A DNA stretch of 64,000 bases from Delphinus delphis (GCF_949987515.2 NC_082702.1:55707600-55771599); one strand, 5' to 3'; positions 1 to 11,759 are shown, counted from the stretch's first letter. Program-made: numbers and translations. The notes: a model not told the origin generated them from the sequence alone.

Positions 1-10
1 ATGTATTTTA

Positions 11-397
11 TTTATTTTTTTAAAAAATAAATTTATTTATTTATTTACTTTTGGCTACGTTGGGTCTTCGTTGCTGCGCGCGGGCTTTCTCGAGTTGCGG
101 TGAGCGGGGGCTACTCTTCGTCACGGTGCGCGGACTTCTCACTGCGGTGGCTTCTCTTGTTGCAGAGCACGGGCTCCAGGCACGCGGGCTTCAGTAGTTG
201 TGGCACGCGGGCTTCAGTAGTTGTGGCACGCGGACCCAGTAGTTGTGGCGTGCGGGCTCTAGAGCGCAAGCTCAGTAGTTGTGGCGCACGGGCTTAGCTG
301 CTCCGCGACATGTGGGATCTTCCTGGACCAGGGCTGAAACCCATGTCCCCTGCGTTGGCAGGCGGATTCTTAACCACTGCGCCACCGGGGAAGTCCC
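11..397 (-). repeat. Cetacean CHR-type tRNA-derived SINE, long form
   Basis: The element lies in reverse orientation. An A/T-rich tail (about 11-55) is followed by the body and, at the right end, the reverse complement of the tRNA-like head ('accactgcgccacc', then 'gggaagtccc'). Ten bases at 1-10 (atgtatttta) recur at 406-415, just right of the head. They are probably the visible end of a target-site duplication cut by the window edge. The body holds an internal near-repeat of about 23 bases ('cgggcttcagtagttgtggca') at 186-235, a known source of length variation. It has no coding capacity. Confidence 0.93.
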
Positions 398-415
398 TGA
401 AATATATGTATTTTA

Positions 416-2724
416 AATGCTTTGCCTGTGGAAGGCTCTTGGTAAACAGATCTTGAATTCTGCAAACTAGACAGTCTCTCTCCATTTAGTTTAAATCAGA
501 GAGATTTTGACCAGAAGCTCTTTGGAGGGACCAGGGCAAGCTCAGCATTCTGATAAGATCATACTTTCTGCCACCATGACCCACAGGAGGAACTCCCCCC
601 AGCTGGGGCCTGTGCTGCCTCGGATGGAGGGGTGGGCGTTTCTGCTGACTTAGGGCTTTGCAGGAGCCCAGAAGGGCACGTGGCAGTGCCGGAGGCCTGA
701 TTCAGTTTGGAGACAGGTCACAAGCACAGCGGTGGTGGGGCTCCAGAGCTGGCCTGAGAATGAGGATTGGCTTCTGCAAGCCTGGGGGCGGCCTGGGAAC
801 CTGCATTTCTAACACGCCACGGGGAGTGCTGATGCTCGGGGTCTGGACCCACTGCCCAATAGAATTAGAACGCCAGCCACGTGTGTAATGTTAAATTGTC
901 AAGTAGCCACATTTTACAGTTAAAAAGTGGAGATTAGTTGTGAGGCTGTCTTTTACTTTACTTGGTATGTCTGAAATAGCAGCAGTGTGGGATGTGACCA
1001 GCTGGGGCCGGCAGGAGGCACTGGACCCTTCCGTGGTCCTCCCGGCGGGGAGCAGCGGCCGCAGCTGCTGAGGCTGCCCACCCACTGCCCTCTTCTCTGC
1101 AGGCTCCTTTTGGGGCTAATGATCCCTTTTCAGCTGCTGCTCTGCGAGCTGGCACTCAGGAGCGTGGCTCTGCCGCAAAGCCGGGCGGCAGGCTGAGCCC
1201 CGTTCGCCGGGCTGGCTGGTGGCCTGGGGCTGGGGCTCCGGGTGAGGGGTGGATGCGGCGGAGAAGTTTCCATTGTGCCCGCAGCAGCTCATGTGCTTAC
1301 AGCTGGCAGAGAGGCAGGCGCCCCCCTCCTCCCCCACCCCGGCTCAGGAACAAACATCTCTTCTTACAAAAAAATAAAAAAGGAGAAGTGACAGGGGTCG
1401 TGGCTCTGCTTTTCACATGACCTGCTGGGGAACAGAGTGCGTCTGTGTTAATCCAACCGTCTGTCAGTCGGCCTCTGCACGGAGGCGTAAGCCACTTCGT
1501 GCCGCCTCACCCCTGACCCGCCATCGGGCGCGCAGCTGGGCCGGGCCGGGCCGGGGGGCAGGGTGAGGGCGGTTGTTGGCCTTGGCCTGTGCCTCCTGCT
1601 GGCTCCCCCGCCAGCTGCCGCCCACCGGCGGGGCAGCCCAGGCAGAGCTGTGCTGAGGTGCCGGGAGAGGGCCGGGGAGCGGCACCCTCATTTTGGTGCC
1701 CATCACTGCTGTGGGTCTCAGTTTCCTCAATCAGGGAAATGGGGATACTAGCCGTGGCTGCCGCACTGGATGGCGGTGCCCAAGAAATAGCAGCTATGTT
1801 TATTAGACCATCATTTTATTAATATTATCATCGACCCACCCTTGGTCTTCGTAATGACTGGGCTCAGCCTGCCTTGCCCTCTCTCCCCGCCCCCCTCCCT
1901 CCCTCCCCGTCTCTCTCCCCGCGCTCCTCTCTCGGACCCTCTCACCTGTACCCCTCCTAGCTGCTTCTCCCTCTGTCACCCTCCTCCCTGCGCCCAGGCA
2001 CCTGGGCGTCATTTATCAGCCCCTCTGTCCAGGGTCGGGTGGGGACTGCCCAGGCCCGCCAGGGTGAGATGGGGCAGCTGGTGGAGCAAGCCAGGCCAGG
2101 GAGGGGGCTTCCAGCCCCATCTGGAAAGGGCAGTGTGCCCGGTCAGGACACCCCGGGAGGGCACTCAGAGCCACCTCTGGCCTGTGCTCTTCTCCAGGCC
2201 CACCCACGGCTGCCCAGCCCACGAGCTCTGCTAAGCCCTCCATCCCGGTCACTTGGCCAGGTGGGCTGTGGCCCCCGCACTGGGAACGCCCACCCCCAGT
2301 GTTGGCCCTGAATCGGAAAGTCTGCCCTGGAGGCTGGGGCCCTGCCCCCTTCCTGCCCCCACCCTGTATCCATCAGGCCCCCGCCTCCCCCAGGTACGGC
2401 ACAGCCTCCCAGGCGGAGCAGTTGGAGGCTGAATACAGCCACGTCGGCCTCTCCTCCGTGGTTGTCAGGAATGGTGGTGGGCTCTCCAGACGGATTCGCC
2501 GGTCCGCCCACAGGCAGTGGGTCTGACAGCCACAGAGGACAGCCTGGGGGGAGGCACGGCCCGCTCCTTGGTACCCAATTCCAAGGCCCAACGGAGGCCT
2601 CGTTCCTGGGGCTCCCCACCACCAGCAGCTGGGCTGATGCCTAAAGCCCACCGGTGCTGGCACAAGGTGGGCGGGCCAAGGCACAGAGCGGTGCCCCTCC
2701 CCAGGCACCAGGCCGTGGGCTCCC
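416..2724. other. Non-coding stretch, mostly low-copy
   Basis: No gene is supported here. The stretch holds a hAT-like relic (857-975), a short MIR-like fragment ('ctcagtttcctcaatcagg', about 1705-1800), a CpG-rich patch around 1500-1640 and a pyrimidine-rich run at about 1875-1990. Reading frames change constantly and contain no recognisable domain. Confidence 0.6.
857..975 (+). repeat. DNA-transposon (hAT-like MITE) relic, partial
   Basis: The text 'gcccaatagaa', 'gccagccacgtgtgtaatg' and 'agtagccacattttaca' matches the start of the non-autonomous element also present at 6690-7165 ('gtccagtaaaa', 'gccagccaccca', 'ctagtagccacgttgag'). The two local copies support each other. The class name is from memory. 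Only the left part is preserved. Confidence 0.5.
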
Positions 2725-2965
2725 CTGCCAGGTCTGGTGGCTCCTGGCGTCCCTTGGCTTGTGGCCGCACCCCTCCAGTCTTTGCCTGCGTTGTCATGAG
2801 GCCTCTCCTCTTCCTCTGTCTTAGAGGTTCGCTGCCATTGGCTGCAGGACCACCCTAATCCAGTCTGACCTCATCATAACTTGATTCCATCTGCAAAGAC
2901 TGATTGCTAAATAAGGTCCCGCTTGTGGTTCCGGGAGGCACGCGTTGGGGGCGGCACTGTTAACC
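2725..2965 (-). repeat. MaLR-type (MLT1-like) LTR relic, partial
   Basis: The phrases 'ccttggcttgtggccgca', 'taatccagtctgacctcat', 'catctgcaaagactg' and 'aaataaggtcc' occur in the same order as in the better copies at 10575-10985, 42995-43485 and 46920-47375. It is strongly diverged and lacks the first half. The family assignment is tentative. Confidence 0.6.
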
Positions 2966-4203
2966 CCAGCACAGGCAAGAGCAGGATGGGAGGTCTTGTC
3001 CATCTAGACTGAAACTGGTCTCAGAGGAGGGGCCGCAGCCCTCCCTGCCCTCACTGGCCAGGCCTGGCTGGGCTGCAGCATGTCCCAGGCCACAGGGCCA
3101 CCAAGCAGCGAGTGAAGCAGGCATGGGGCCAACAGGGGGCTGCCAGTCCCTGGGACTGGACCTGGTGGGGAAGAAGGGGCTGCTGTCCACTGAAGCTCAC
3201 AGGGGCCCCGAGGAGGCCTGATACCCAGGTCTGCGATCAGCCCCAGGACCCTGACCGTGGGGTGGGAGTTGGGGGGAGAGCCCCTCCCACCGTCCCAGCA
3301 GGAGGGAAGCCACGGGCCTCCCAGGTGCTTTCTCAGAGGGGAGGGGAGGCCCGGCAGCACTCTTGTCCCGCAACCAGGTGGGCTCTGGGTTCCAGTCCCC
3401 GCTCTGCACCCTCCCCGCCGACCCCGTCTTCCCGTCCAGGGAGGGGCCGCACCTGTAGCAGCCGCGTGAGGGCCGCCTGTGGGTGAGTTCATCTACAATC
3501 GCCTGCAGAGAGGCGGCCGGAGAGCCCTCGCCCTCCCCATGCCCTGCTCCCCCTCGGCTGACACCCCCGTTTTCTGTGTCTCCCCTTCAAGGCCCCTGGG
3601 GCCCCTTGCTCGACCCTCGGCCTGTGGTTCCATGTTTGGGGGGCTCCCCCCTGCCCGAAGACCACCCTGGTAGACGTCCCAGGACAGCCTGCCTGGCTGG
3701 GCCCGGGCCAGGCCATCTTGGCCTTCTCTCCCTCTCTGGTGGACAACGGGCCCTTTCATGTTCGCTCTGAGGAAGCCAAGCAGAAAAATCCCACCCCTGC
3801 CCCCAGTTCTCCTTCCTGCACCCCCAGCATCCTGTTCTGTGCCACGAGAGGGTTTCCTGCCCCGTCGGTCACCCCAGGACAGCTGGAGGGGCCTCAGGCC
3901 GGGGGGGAGTGAGGCCTCAGCCTGAAGTAGGCCTCCAGGGCCAGCGCAGCAGGCCCCGAGGGCTGAGACCGGGCAGGCCCTAAGGCCTGGGGGCGGGACT
4001 GCTGTGGGGAAGGGGTACAGAGGCTGCTGAGCTGCTCTCCTGGCTGAGACCTGCCACCTGCCACCCTGCAGCCGGGCTGAGCTGGCAGCGTCTACCCAGG
4101 GCCTGCTGGATCCCCACACCTGCTCACTTTGGGGGCTGGAAGGCTGGGGCACCTGAGTCGTGAGCAGGTGCGGGGGTGATGTGATACTGCACTAGTCCCA
4201 GCC

Positions 4204-4205
<2 letters not shown>
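2966..4205. other. G+C-rich low-copy stretch, nothing recognised
   Basis: I saw no repeat head, no splice-bounded exon and no domain. Open frames of 60-219 codons on both strands are explained by high G+C and change composition arbitrarily. Confidence 0.55.
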
Positions 4206-4276
<71 letters not shown>

Positions 4277-4278
4277 AG

Positions 4279-4309
<31 letters not shown>
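4206..4309. repeat. (GT)35 followed by (CA)15, mirror-image microsatellite
   Basis: An uninterrupted GT run (4206-4275) meets a CA run (4280-4309) across a few bases ('tcagt'). The two arms are complementary, so a long hairpin or cruciform with a five-base loop is possible as well as Z-DNA. The Val/Cys and Thr/His repeat frames through it are artefacts. Confidence 0.97.
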
Positions 4310-4310
<1 letters not shown>

Positions 4311-5952
4311 CCTTGCTCCGAGAGGGGCCCCTCTTCTCCACCCCCTCCTCTCCAGCTGTGCCTCATGGAGCTGGGGAAGGAAGAGAAAGGAGAAGAAGGC
4401 ATTTCACCAGCTGGGGCCACAGAACAGCCCAGAACCCAACGCTCACTGCACCCAGCTCACCACGGTAGGGGGGCGTGAGTGCTGCCGCCTCCCAGGAACC
4501 CTTTGGAAAGTTCTTGAGACCACTCGGGGGTTCATGTTTAAGCTTACAACTCAGTGGAGGTGAGGCACACAGCATGCTGGGACCTGGCCCAGCACCGGGC
4601 GAAGGACAGCTGGGGCCCAGATGGGCGGTGGCAGGCACCGTGGGGCCTGGTGACGCTGTGGGCCTTGGTGGCGGCCAAGCTGGCCGGCCCCTGCACGTGT
4701 GAGTACACATTTGCACATGCACGCACGCACACACACTCCCGTGTGCACACACGCGCATGCACGTGCGCACGCAGGCTCCCTCGGTCCTCTCCCGCCTCCT
4801 CTCGTGGCCCCGCCAGCCTGGGTCGTCACTCTTGAAGAAGCCCACGGCGTGGAGCTGTCTCTGCCCCATCACTCGGTTCTCAGTTTTTTCCAGCTCGCGT
4901 TTTTCTCCTGCTGCTTCTGGAGTCTTATCTCCCCAGACAAGATTCCCCGAGGGCAGGCGGCAGTGCGGTCTCTGTTTCTTGCGTATCTTCCAGGGCATCT
5001 GGTAGGAGAGACAGAGCAGCTGGGGCGCCCGTCCTTCCCCGCTAGGAGTTCCAGGGCCTTTGTGTGTCCATCAGGATGCAAACTGGCGCACGCCCTGCCT
5101 CTGCCGTTTGCTGACCTAGCAGAACATGCAGGACATTTGGATGGCTTGGAGGGACACCTGGTCACAGTGCTTCAAATCACGGCTGGCTCAGAAATCAGCC
5201 ACGTGTGTCCCGGGCCAAAGCAGAGGCGCAGCTAATATCTGAGCCCTGCCCGCTCTGGACAGAGGCGGCCGAGGTGCCCAGTGACCCTGTCTTCGGCAAC
5301 TTTGAGAACTTCCAGAGGCACCTCTGCAGAGTTAGCTCTTGACAGCTGAGAAGGAGGCAGAGGGGCCGGTTGAGGGAGAGGGGACGGGAGGCTGGAGACC
5401 ACACTTATCCCTGCTGAGCGCTCAGGGTCACCCAGGCCAGGAGCGTGGTGACGCCAGCAGCGGTCAGGGCCGGCTCTCTGGGCCTCTCGCGGCCTCTTTT
5501 CAGCTGAGGCGCTTCCTGCGTGTATTTCGAGACCGGAGGGTGTTTGCAAGCGGTCAGCCTTACTCGGAGAATGGAGCCCACTCTGAGTGTGTCAGGGAGC
5601 AGCAGGAGGTCGAGGGGGGGGGGTCTCAGGTCAGCTGCCATCTTCCTGGAGGAAACGTTGGTCTCCCTCATTCATGTGACCAGTAGTCGTTGAAATAGAT
5701 TGCTTGTCGGACGGAACTAAATGCCGAGGGTCCCAGGGTAACTGTGGCCAATGCCCCTGTCCTCCGGGAGCTGTGGTCCTGGCTCAGGTACTCCAGGCAA
5801 CATGCAGAACAAGAGTGGGCTGCAGATCTCATAGCAATGGGGGCGCCAGGCGAGATCCAGGGCGCCCGGTTAAATTCGCATTTCCGTCAACAAGGGATAA
5901 ATTTTTGGTATAAGTATATCCCAAGTATTGCATGGGATATACTTACGCTAAG
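4310..5952. other. Low-copy stretch with an alternating purine-pyrimidine patch
   Basis: A degenerate CA/CG alternating patch lies at 4690-4780. The rest shows no recognisable gene or repeat. A seven-G run occurs near 5616. Confidence 0.5.
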
Positions 5953-5965
5953 AAAGTATTTGTTG

Positions 5966-6317
5966 GACTTCCCTGGTGGCGCAGTGGTTAAGAATCCGCC
6001 TGCCAATGCAGGGGACACGGGTTCGAGCCCTGGTCCGGGAAGATCCCACATGCCACGGAACAACTGAACCCGTGCGCTACAACTACCGAGCCTGCGCTCT
6101 AGAGCCCGCGAGCCACAACGACTGAGCCTGCGTGCCACAACTACTGAAGCCCACGTGCCTAGAGCCCATGCTCCGAAACAAGATAAGCCACCGCCATGAG
6201 AAGCCCGCACACCGCAACGAAGAGTAGCCCCCGCTCGCCACAACTAGAGAAAGCCCGTGCGCAGCAACGAAGACCCCATGCAGCCAAAAGTAAATAAATA
6301 AATATATATTTTTTAAA
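5966..6317 (+). repeat. Cetacean CHR-type SINE, full length with target-site duplication
   Basis: The tRNA-related head 'cttccctggtggcgcagtgg' is followed by a B-box-like 'gggttcgagccctgg', the long body and an A/T-rich tail (taaataaataa). It is flanked by aaagtatttgttg (5953-5965) and aaagcatttgttg (6318-6330), a 13-base duplication with one mismatch. The A/B-box region is a Pol III promoter relic. The long frame through it is not a gene. Confidence 0.97.
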
Positions 6318-6689
6318 AAAGCATTTGTTGTTGATCTTAAATGCAGACTTAATGGGGTGCCCTGGATTTTTATTTGCTGCATCTGGTAACCCTAAGTGGG
6401 AAGGATAAAGGACGTGGAGTCACTCAGACGGGGAAGGGTGAGAGCCAGTCGCTAACGCAGAGCTTCAGTGTTAAGTGAGATGCCGAGGACGGCCTGCGGG
6501 GAAGGGACCGCTAGGGTTAAGGCCAGAGAGGAGCGGCTGCATCCTGCGGGACTGTGGCCCCTGCCAGGCTCTGCTCCAGCTGCTTCAGAGTCTGCGCTCA
6601 GGGCCACAAGGTGTCCTGGATGGATGGACGCCAGAGGCCGCCTGGTCTGTCTGCTGGTTTCCAAAGGGCCAAGTGACTTACCAGAAACT

Positions 6690-7165
6690 CCAACCGCTGT
6701 CCAGTAAAAATACAATGCCAGCCACCCACGGAACCTTAAATTTCCTAGTAGCCACGTTGAGAAAAAGTAAAAACATCTTCATCCCAAAAAAAAAATCTGT
6801 AACCACACGAGGTGATGGATGTTAACTAAACTTACTGTAGTAATCATTTTGCAATATGCGTATTTATCAAATCATTAGGTTGTTTCCCTTAAACTAGTAC
6901 CATGTTATATGTCAATTACATCTCAATAAAACAGGGGTGGGGTGTGAAACAGGTGAAACTAATTTTAATGTATTTTCTTTAACTCAGCATATCTGAAATG
7001 TTATCGTTTGAACATGTAATCAGGATATCGAATGATTAGTCGATTTTCTTTGTCTCGTAGCGAGTGTTCAGAACCCGGTGTGTGCGCTTCTCAGTCACGC
7101 GGGGTGCATGTCAAGGGCCCCATAGCCACGTGTGGTCTGTGGCCACTGTTTTGGACAAGTGTTTC
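6690..7165 (+). repeat. hAT-like non-autonomous DNA transposon, split by an L1 tail
   Basis: The left half (about 6690-6779) holds 'gtccagtaaaaatac' and 'ctagtagccac'. The right half (about 6946-7165) resumes with 'gaaacaggtgaaactaatt', 'aacatgtaatcagg' and ends with 'catagccacgtgtgg' and 'ttggacaagtg'. The interrupting segment is the L1 3-prime end listed next. The family name was not determined. Confidence 0.6.
6780..6945 (+). repeat. Old L1 3-prime end fragment
   Basis: It shows the typical L1 tail wording: 'gaggtgatggatgttaact', 'taatcattttgcaatatg', 'tcaaatcattaggttgt', 'atgtcaattacatctcaa' and a terminal aataaaa (about 6925-6931). It carries no open reading frame and sits inside the hAT-like element, so it inserted later. 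Confidence 0.75.
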
Positions 7166-8363
7166 TGGGACCCACATCTTCCGACACCTGGTCCACACAC
7201 TTTCTCTCCTGGGGGGCAGGGGTGAGCACCCCGACAGTGCGACCTCCTGTTGACTGGGGTCTCATCCCCGACTCCAGAGGGAAAAGGATGTGCTCGGGAC
7301 CCGGCGGCCAGCAGGGGGAAGCGGTGGGTCAGTGCCCAGCGTCTCTGCACAGACCAGGCCGCCTGCAAGGACGGCAAGCAGACTGTCCTCAGCAGAGGGG
7401 CCATGGAAACAACCTGTGATCTCGCAGCAGATGAGCTGGTCAGGAACCCCTGGTGGCCCCCCCCCGAACCCCCCTGGTGCTTTGCAGGTGTCATGGTCCG
7501 ACCTGACACCGTGGCTTGTTTCCCTGTGTGCCTCGGGAGTTGGGAGGTGGCATCCTCTTGGCAGGAGAACCTGTTCTCTCACCAGGGGTGTGCAGAGCTG
7601 AACCTGGGCAGGTGTGAACGCCCGTCTTGCTCAGGTCACCCAAGCCAGCTTGGCTACGGCCCAGCGGCGGGGTGTGTGGGGAGGGCTTCACAGAATCTGA
7701 GCTGCTGCTTGAGTCAGCGGTCATCAGGGCGGGAGCCCCAGAAGTGGCGCCCTGGTGCTCCTGTTGGGAGCGGCTTCCACAGGCGGGGGTGGTGCGCGTG
7801 CAGGCCCTGCGGGGTGCCCCGAGGTGCCCCGCCCACGGGAGCTTTCCATCTCCCACTGGGCTGAAGGCACGGGCACTTATTCCCTACCCACGTGGAAAGG
7901 TCTCTCGCTCCATCTGCTGTGTGTTTATTTAACCTGGAGCATTTATTGAGCACCTACTGTGTGCCGTGTGGGCCTTGTCTGGCAGAGCACCTGTGAGGTC
8001 GGGGCAACACGCGGCGATCAGGTTCTCTGGCTCACAGCGCTGGGACCAGGGTCCCAGGAGAAGCCCCCAGCCAGCAGCCGACCCACACAGCACCCCAGTC
8101 ACTGTGGTGTCACCTGATGGGCAGCAGTGTGCCCCACGCTGGCTCCTCCCTTCCCATCTCACCCCGACCTGTGCATCCGACACCGCCCTCCCCCGCCGCC
8201 GAATTAGCTATTCCCATGCCAATCCCGGCCTCAGAGTCTGCTTCTGGGGACCCCAAACTAAGACAAAAAGCCTGCCTTACCAGTTGCGAAGTATTCAAAT
8301 ATCAACCTGGGGCTGTGGGTCCTGTGCGGGGGAGACAGGGCCTGACCGAGGCCACAGAAGAAC
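7166..8363. other. Low-copy stretch with an L2 fragment
   Basis: A reverse-strand L2 tail piece ('atttattgagcacctactg') lies at about 7935-7975. The remaining sequence is G+C-rich with no supported gene. Confidence 0.5.
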
Positions 8364-8377
8364 TGGGAAGGTTCTAG

Positions 8378-8513
8378 GGAATTCCCTGGTGGTCCAGTGG
8401 TTAGGACTCGGTGCTTTCACTGCCGGAGCCTGGGGTTCAATCCCTGGTTGGGGAACTAAGATCCCACAAGCCACGCAGTATGGCCAAAACACAAAAACAA
8501 AGCAACCAAACAA
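8378..8513 (+). repeat. CHR-1-type short SINE with perfect target-site duplication
   Basis: The head 'ttccctggtggtccagtgg' is followed by 'ttcaatccctggttgg', 'ggaactaagatcccaca' and an A-rich tail (acaaaaacaaa). The flanks tgggaaggttctag at 8364-8377 and 8514-8527 are an exact 14-base duplication. This short form is shared more widely among whales, hippos and ruminants than the long form. Confidence 0.96.
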
Positions 8514-8527
8514 TGGGAAGGTTCTAG

Positions 8528-10574
8528 AAAGCTGGGAAAAGGAGGGGCTGGCTGCCAGGCAGGGAGAACAGTTCCTACAGAGACCTGGCAGTGGCACAGG
8601 CAAGGTGTGCAGTGGGGCGGGGACCTGCGTCCACGTGGGCAGGATGCAATGGGACAGGGCACCGCGCCAGGCCCCTTGGGAGAGCCAGTGCTTTGCAAGC
8701 AGGAAGACGGGGGCCCCTCTTTGTCAGGCTGCCCTGGAAGACAAGGGCTCAAGCCACCCTGTGCCTCAGTTTCCCCATCTACAGAATAGGGACAGTAGTC
8801 TGTAGTGGTGGGGCTGAGCACGTGGTGTGTGGAAGCGGGCAGGGCGGGGCGGAGCGCGTGCGGGACACGCACGGAGCCGGCGCTGTCGTCAGAGGCATCA
8901 CTGGTGGTGGTGGTTGGCTGTGGGCGGACTCTGGAGCCAACCGCCAGGGAGGATGTGGCTTCTGGGGTCCTCCCTCCCCGCCCCCGCAGAGCTGGTGCAG
9001 GGGACGCGGGGCAGGGGTGGGGCGATTCCCGGGACTGTCCGTTCCTGGGCCTCCTTAGCTGTCCACTCCAGCCATCGTGTCGTTCAGGGACCTTGGGCCT
9101 GAACGTTCTCACCTCTGAATGGCCCGTCAGCTCCTCAGCGTGGCTGATGAACAGCTTGTAAGTCGGGTGGCGTTCCTAGGGGACAGGGCAGGCCAGGGGG
9201 CGCAGCGCTCAGATGGCACGTGGCCCCGTGTCTGGGCGCCGAGTCTCGGTTCGAAAGCCAGGGCAGCTCCAGAGGATGGAGCTTGGGTGACGCCTGACGT
9301 GGAACCATGGGGCTGGGCATGCAGTAGGCCTCTGACATGGGGACAGGGGTGGGCTGGGGTCTCAGAGCCAATTAAGATACCAACTCCCCACTGCCAGGGG
9401 TTGGAAATTTGTGAAGGAAGCACCGGAAAAGTGGGCGTGTGACCCACGGCTTGCGGTCAGTGCTGCAGTGCTGGTGGGGCAGGACAGCAGAAATCCTTCC
9501 GGAAGCTTCTAGGTCACATGACATCATAGCAGGCTGCAGCGGGGCAGCTGTGCCCGCCACGGCGTGCAGCTCCTGGCCCTTGTCCTCCCGGAGTTATCCG
9601 GCCGGGGTGGGGCGGGGTGGGGTGGGGACCACGTGGGGCTGAGCTCACCAGGACAGGCTCCCAGGCACATCCCAGGTGAGCTTTGTGGTGACCGTGCAAG
9701 GGCTTGAGTAGCCATCGTCACGGCCATGTCACAGATGAACCGGCAGAGGCTCGACCCAGAACACAGAGCGCACAGGGCCCTCGAGTGCCAGACCCAGTGT
9801 TATACACTCTTTCCTCTGAACACTCCCGTGATCTCTCAGAGGCCTGTCTCACTCTGCCTGGTACCCAGATGCTTCTGGTTGGCCTTGGGCCTTACCGTCT
9901 CCTCACCTTCCTGGAAGACCTTTTTGCAAACTGTACACATTCAGCAAAATAACATCCAACTGAATTGAGGCTGCGTTTGTGGGAACACCCAGCATGGCGG
10001 CTGCCGGCGGCTGGCAGACACAAGGGCAGTGGGTGACCTTCCCTCCGTCCCTGTGTTCGTCACCTCGTCCTGGGGCTTACGGTTGGCAGAGCGTGTAGCT
10101 GACTCACTTCTCCTCTGGGGCTGTGTTCCCTTAAAAAAAAAAATTACAGGTTCTCAGATGCATAATGAAGGGTTCCAACTTTTCAGAGGGGAAACTCTGT
10201 CTGGGAAACTTTCACCAAGGCAACAGGGAGAGCCAGGTGGGGCTTGGGAATCCATTTTGCTGCCGTTCCTGGGGCCAGGGGCCTCTGGAGGGGCCTGGGT
10301 GGAGAGTAGGGCACTGGTCTCCCTTCCACAGAGGGAGCGAGCCCTTGAGGGCTTAGCAGATGTGTCACTTGAGGGCTCTCGGGTGACCACAGGCCACGAG
10401 TGGTTTTTCCTTCCCCAGAATGCTGTGCTTGTTAGCTTCCTCTGAGGCTAGGAGCCCGGTATGGTGGGCAGTGTGATGTCACACGACCCTTTAAAGTGCC
10501 AGACAGTTCATGCCATGCCCACCCTCAGTGTCTGTGTTCACCCCCATCTCACCCCAAATAAAACCAAAGTCCTT
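8528..10574. other. Low-copy G+C-rich stretch
   Basis: A MIR fragment ('gcctcagtttccccatct') sits at about 8755-8800, and a diffuse reverse MIR-like piece lies near 9705-9770. Nothing else is recognisable. Open frames up to 218 codons lack domains. Confidence 0.5.
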
Positions 10575-10985
10575 CCCTGGATGTTTGGTGTCCTGGGCTG
10601 CCGTACCAAATGACCGCAGACTGGGGGTGTAAACAGCAGAAATGCGTTCTGTCACAGTCAGGACGCCGGAAGTCCTAAATCAAGGTGCGGGCGGGACCAG
10701 GCTCCCTCTGAAGGCTCCACGGGAGGTTCCCTCCTGCCTCTTCCAGCTCCTGGGAGCTCCAGGAGTCCTTGGCTTGTGGCCGCATCCCTCCAACCTCTGC
10801 CTCTGTCTTCACCTGGCTTTACCCTCTGTGTCTGTTCTCTTTTTATAAAAACACTTTTACTGGACCTCAGGCCCACCCAATCCAGTGTGACCTCATGTTA
10901 ACTAATATACGTCAGCAAAGGCTCCATCTCCAGATAAGGTCACATCCTGAGGTTCCAGGGGGACACGAACTGGGGAAGATGCTAT
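10575..10985 (-). repeat. MaLR-type (MLT1-like) LTR relic
   Basis: It reads on the plus strand as the reverse complement of the element: 'gctgccgtaccaaatgacc', 'aacagcagaaatgcgttct', 'gtcacagtcaggacgccgg', 'ccttggcttgtggccgcat', 'cccaatccagtgtgacctc' and 'ataaggtcacatcctgagg'. It is nearly full length but old. The LTR is non-coding. The MLT1-like assignment is from recall. Confidence 0.65.
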
Positions 10986-11019
10986 TCACCGCTGTACGCT
11001 TAGCCAACCAAGGAACGAT

Positions 11020-11425
11020 CTGTCCCCTTAGCCAGCCGTCCTGCGTCCTTTCTTCCCACTCACCTTGGCTGCCTCGGCCACTCGGGCCTTCTTGCCGTTC
11101 CTCCAAAGCACCAGGGGTGCTTGTGCCTCAGGGCCTTTGCACCTGCTGGTCCTCCTGCCTGGAAGGCGCTCAGAGCTCCCTTCTTCTCTTCCCTCGTGAG
11201 TCTCCTCATGTGGCCCCCCCCAGAAGTAACACCCTCCATCACTCTGCATCTTCCTTCTGTGGATCTGGTTTCCTTCATTCCACTCACCCCCTGCATATCA
11301 CATGTTTGTTTTTGGTCTCGCCACCTCCAGGAGTCTGGAGGACTAGGGGCCTTGTCTGTCTTGTTCACAGCTGGGTCCCCAGCCCCTAAAATACTTCGTG
11401 GCACACAGTAGGTGCTCAACTAATC
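11020..11425 (+). repeat. L2 LINE 3-prime end
   Basis: Diagnostic phrases run in order: 'gcctcagggcctttgcacc', 'ctgcctggaaggcgctcag', 'cttgtctgtcttgttcaca', then 'cacacagtaggtgctcaac'. It has no coding capacity. Confidence 0.8.
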
Positions 11426-11619
11426 TGTAGCCCAAGTGAGTGCTCATGGAGCTCCGGCGTTCAGGCTTTAAGGATACCATGGTATCCTTAAAATGATGAC
11501 TTATTCAGCCGTGGGGCTGCAGGGGCCACAGGCCAGGGAAGCAAGTGGGAGGGGGGGCGGGAAGCAAAGACGTCTGTGCCACTCCGCCCGCCCATGCCTG
11601 AGCTATTCTGCTCTCATCT

Positions 11620-11759
11620 AATTAATTAGTTAATTAATTAATATTTATTTATCTGCCTGCACCGGTCTTAGTTGTGGCATGCAGGATCTAGTTCCCCGAC
11701 CAGGGATCGAACCCGGGCCCCCTGCATTGGGAGCGCAGAGTTTTAACCAGGGAAGTCCC
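11620..11759 (-). repeat. CHR-1-type short SINE with a head deletion
   Basis: An A/T tail (ttaattaatta.. tatttatttat) precedes 'agttccccgaccaggg', 'atcgaacccgggcccc' and 'cagggaagtccc' in reverse orientation. Between 'gttttaacc' and 'agggaagtccc' about ten bases of the usual head (actggaccacc) are missing, so the A-box region is damaged. No clear target-site duplication was found. Confidence 0.85.

Noticed and set aside
1500..1720. CpG island promoter
   Set aside because: CpG density is raised only over a short patch and no transcript start, exon or conserved core was visible.
3493..4152. 219-codon minus-strand frame
   Set aside because: Gly/Arg-rich text is expected by chance in this G+C-rich segment. 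No splice sites or domain were found.
5966..6060. tRNA gene
   Set aside because: The A/B-box-like text is the tRNA-derived head of a SINE. It has no cloverleaf acceptor pairing, and the same holds for the other thirteen copies.
7966..8805. 279-codon open frame on the plus strand
   Set aside because: Its middle third is the translated CHR-1 SINE at 8378-8513. The flanks show no protein features.
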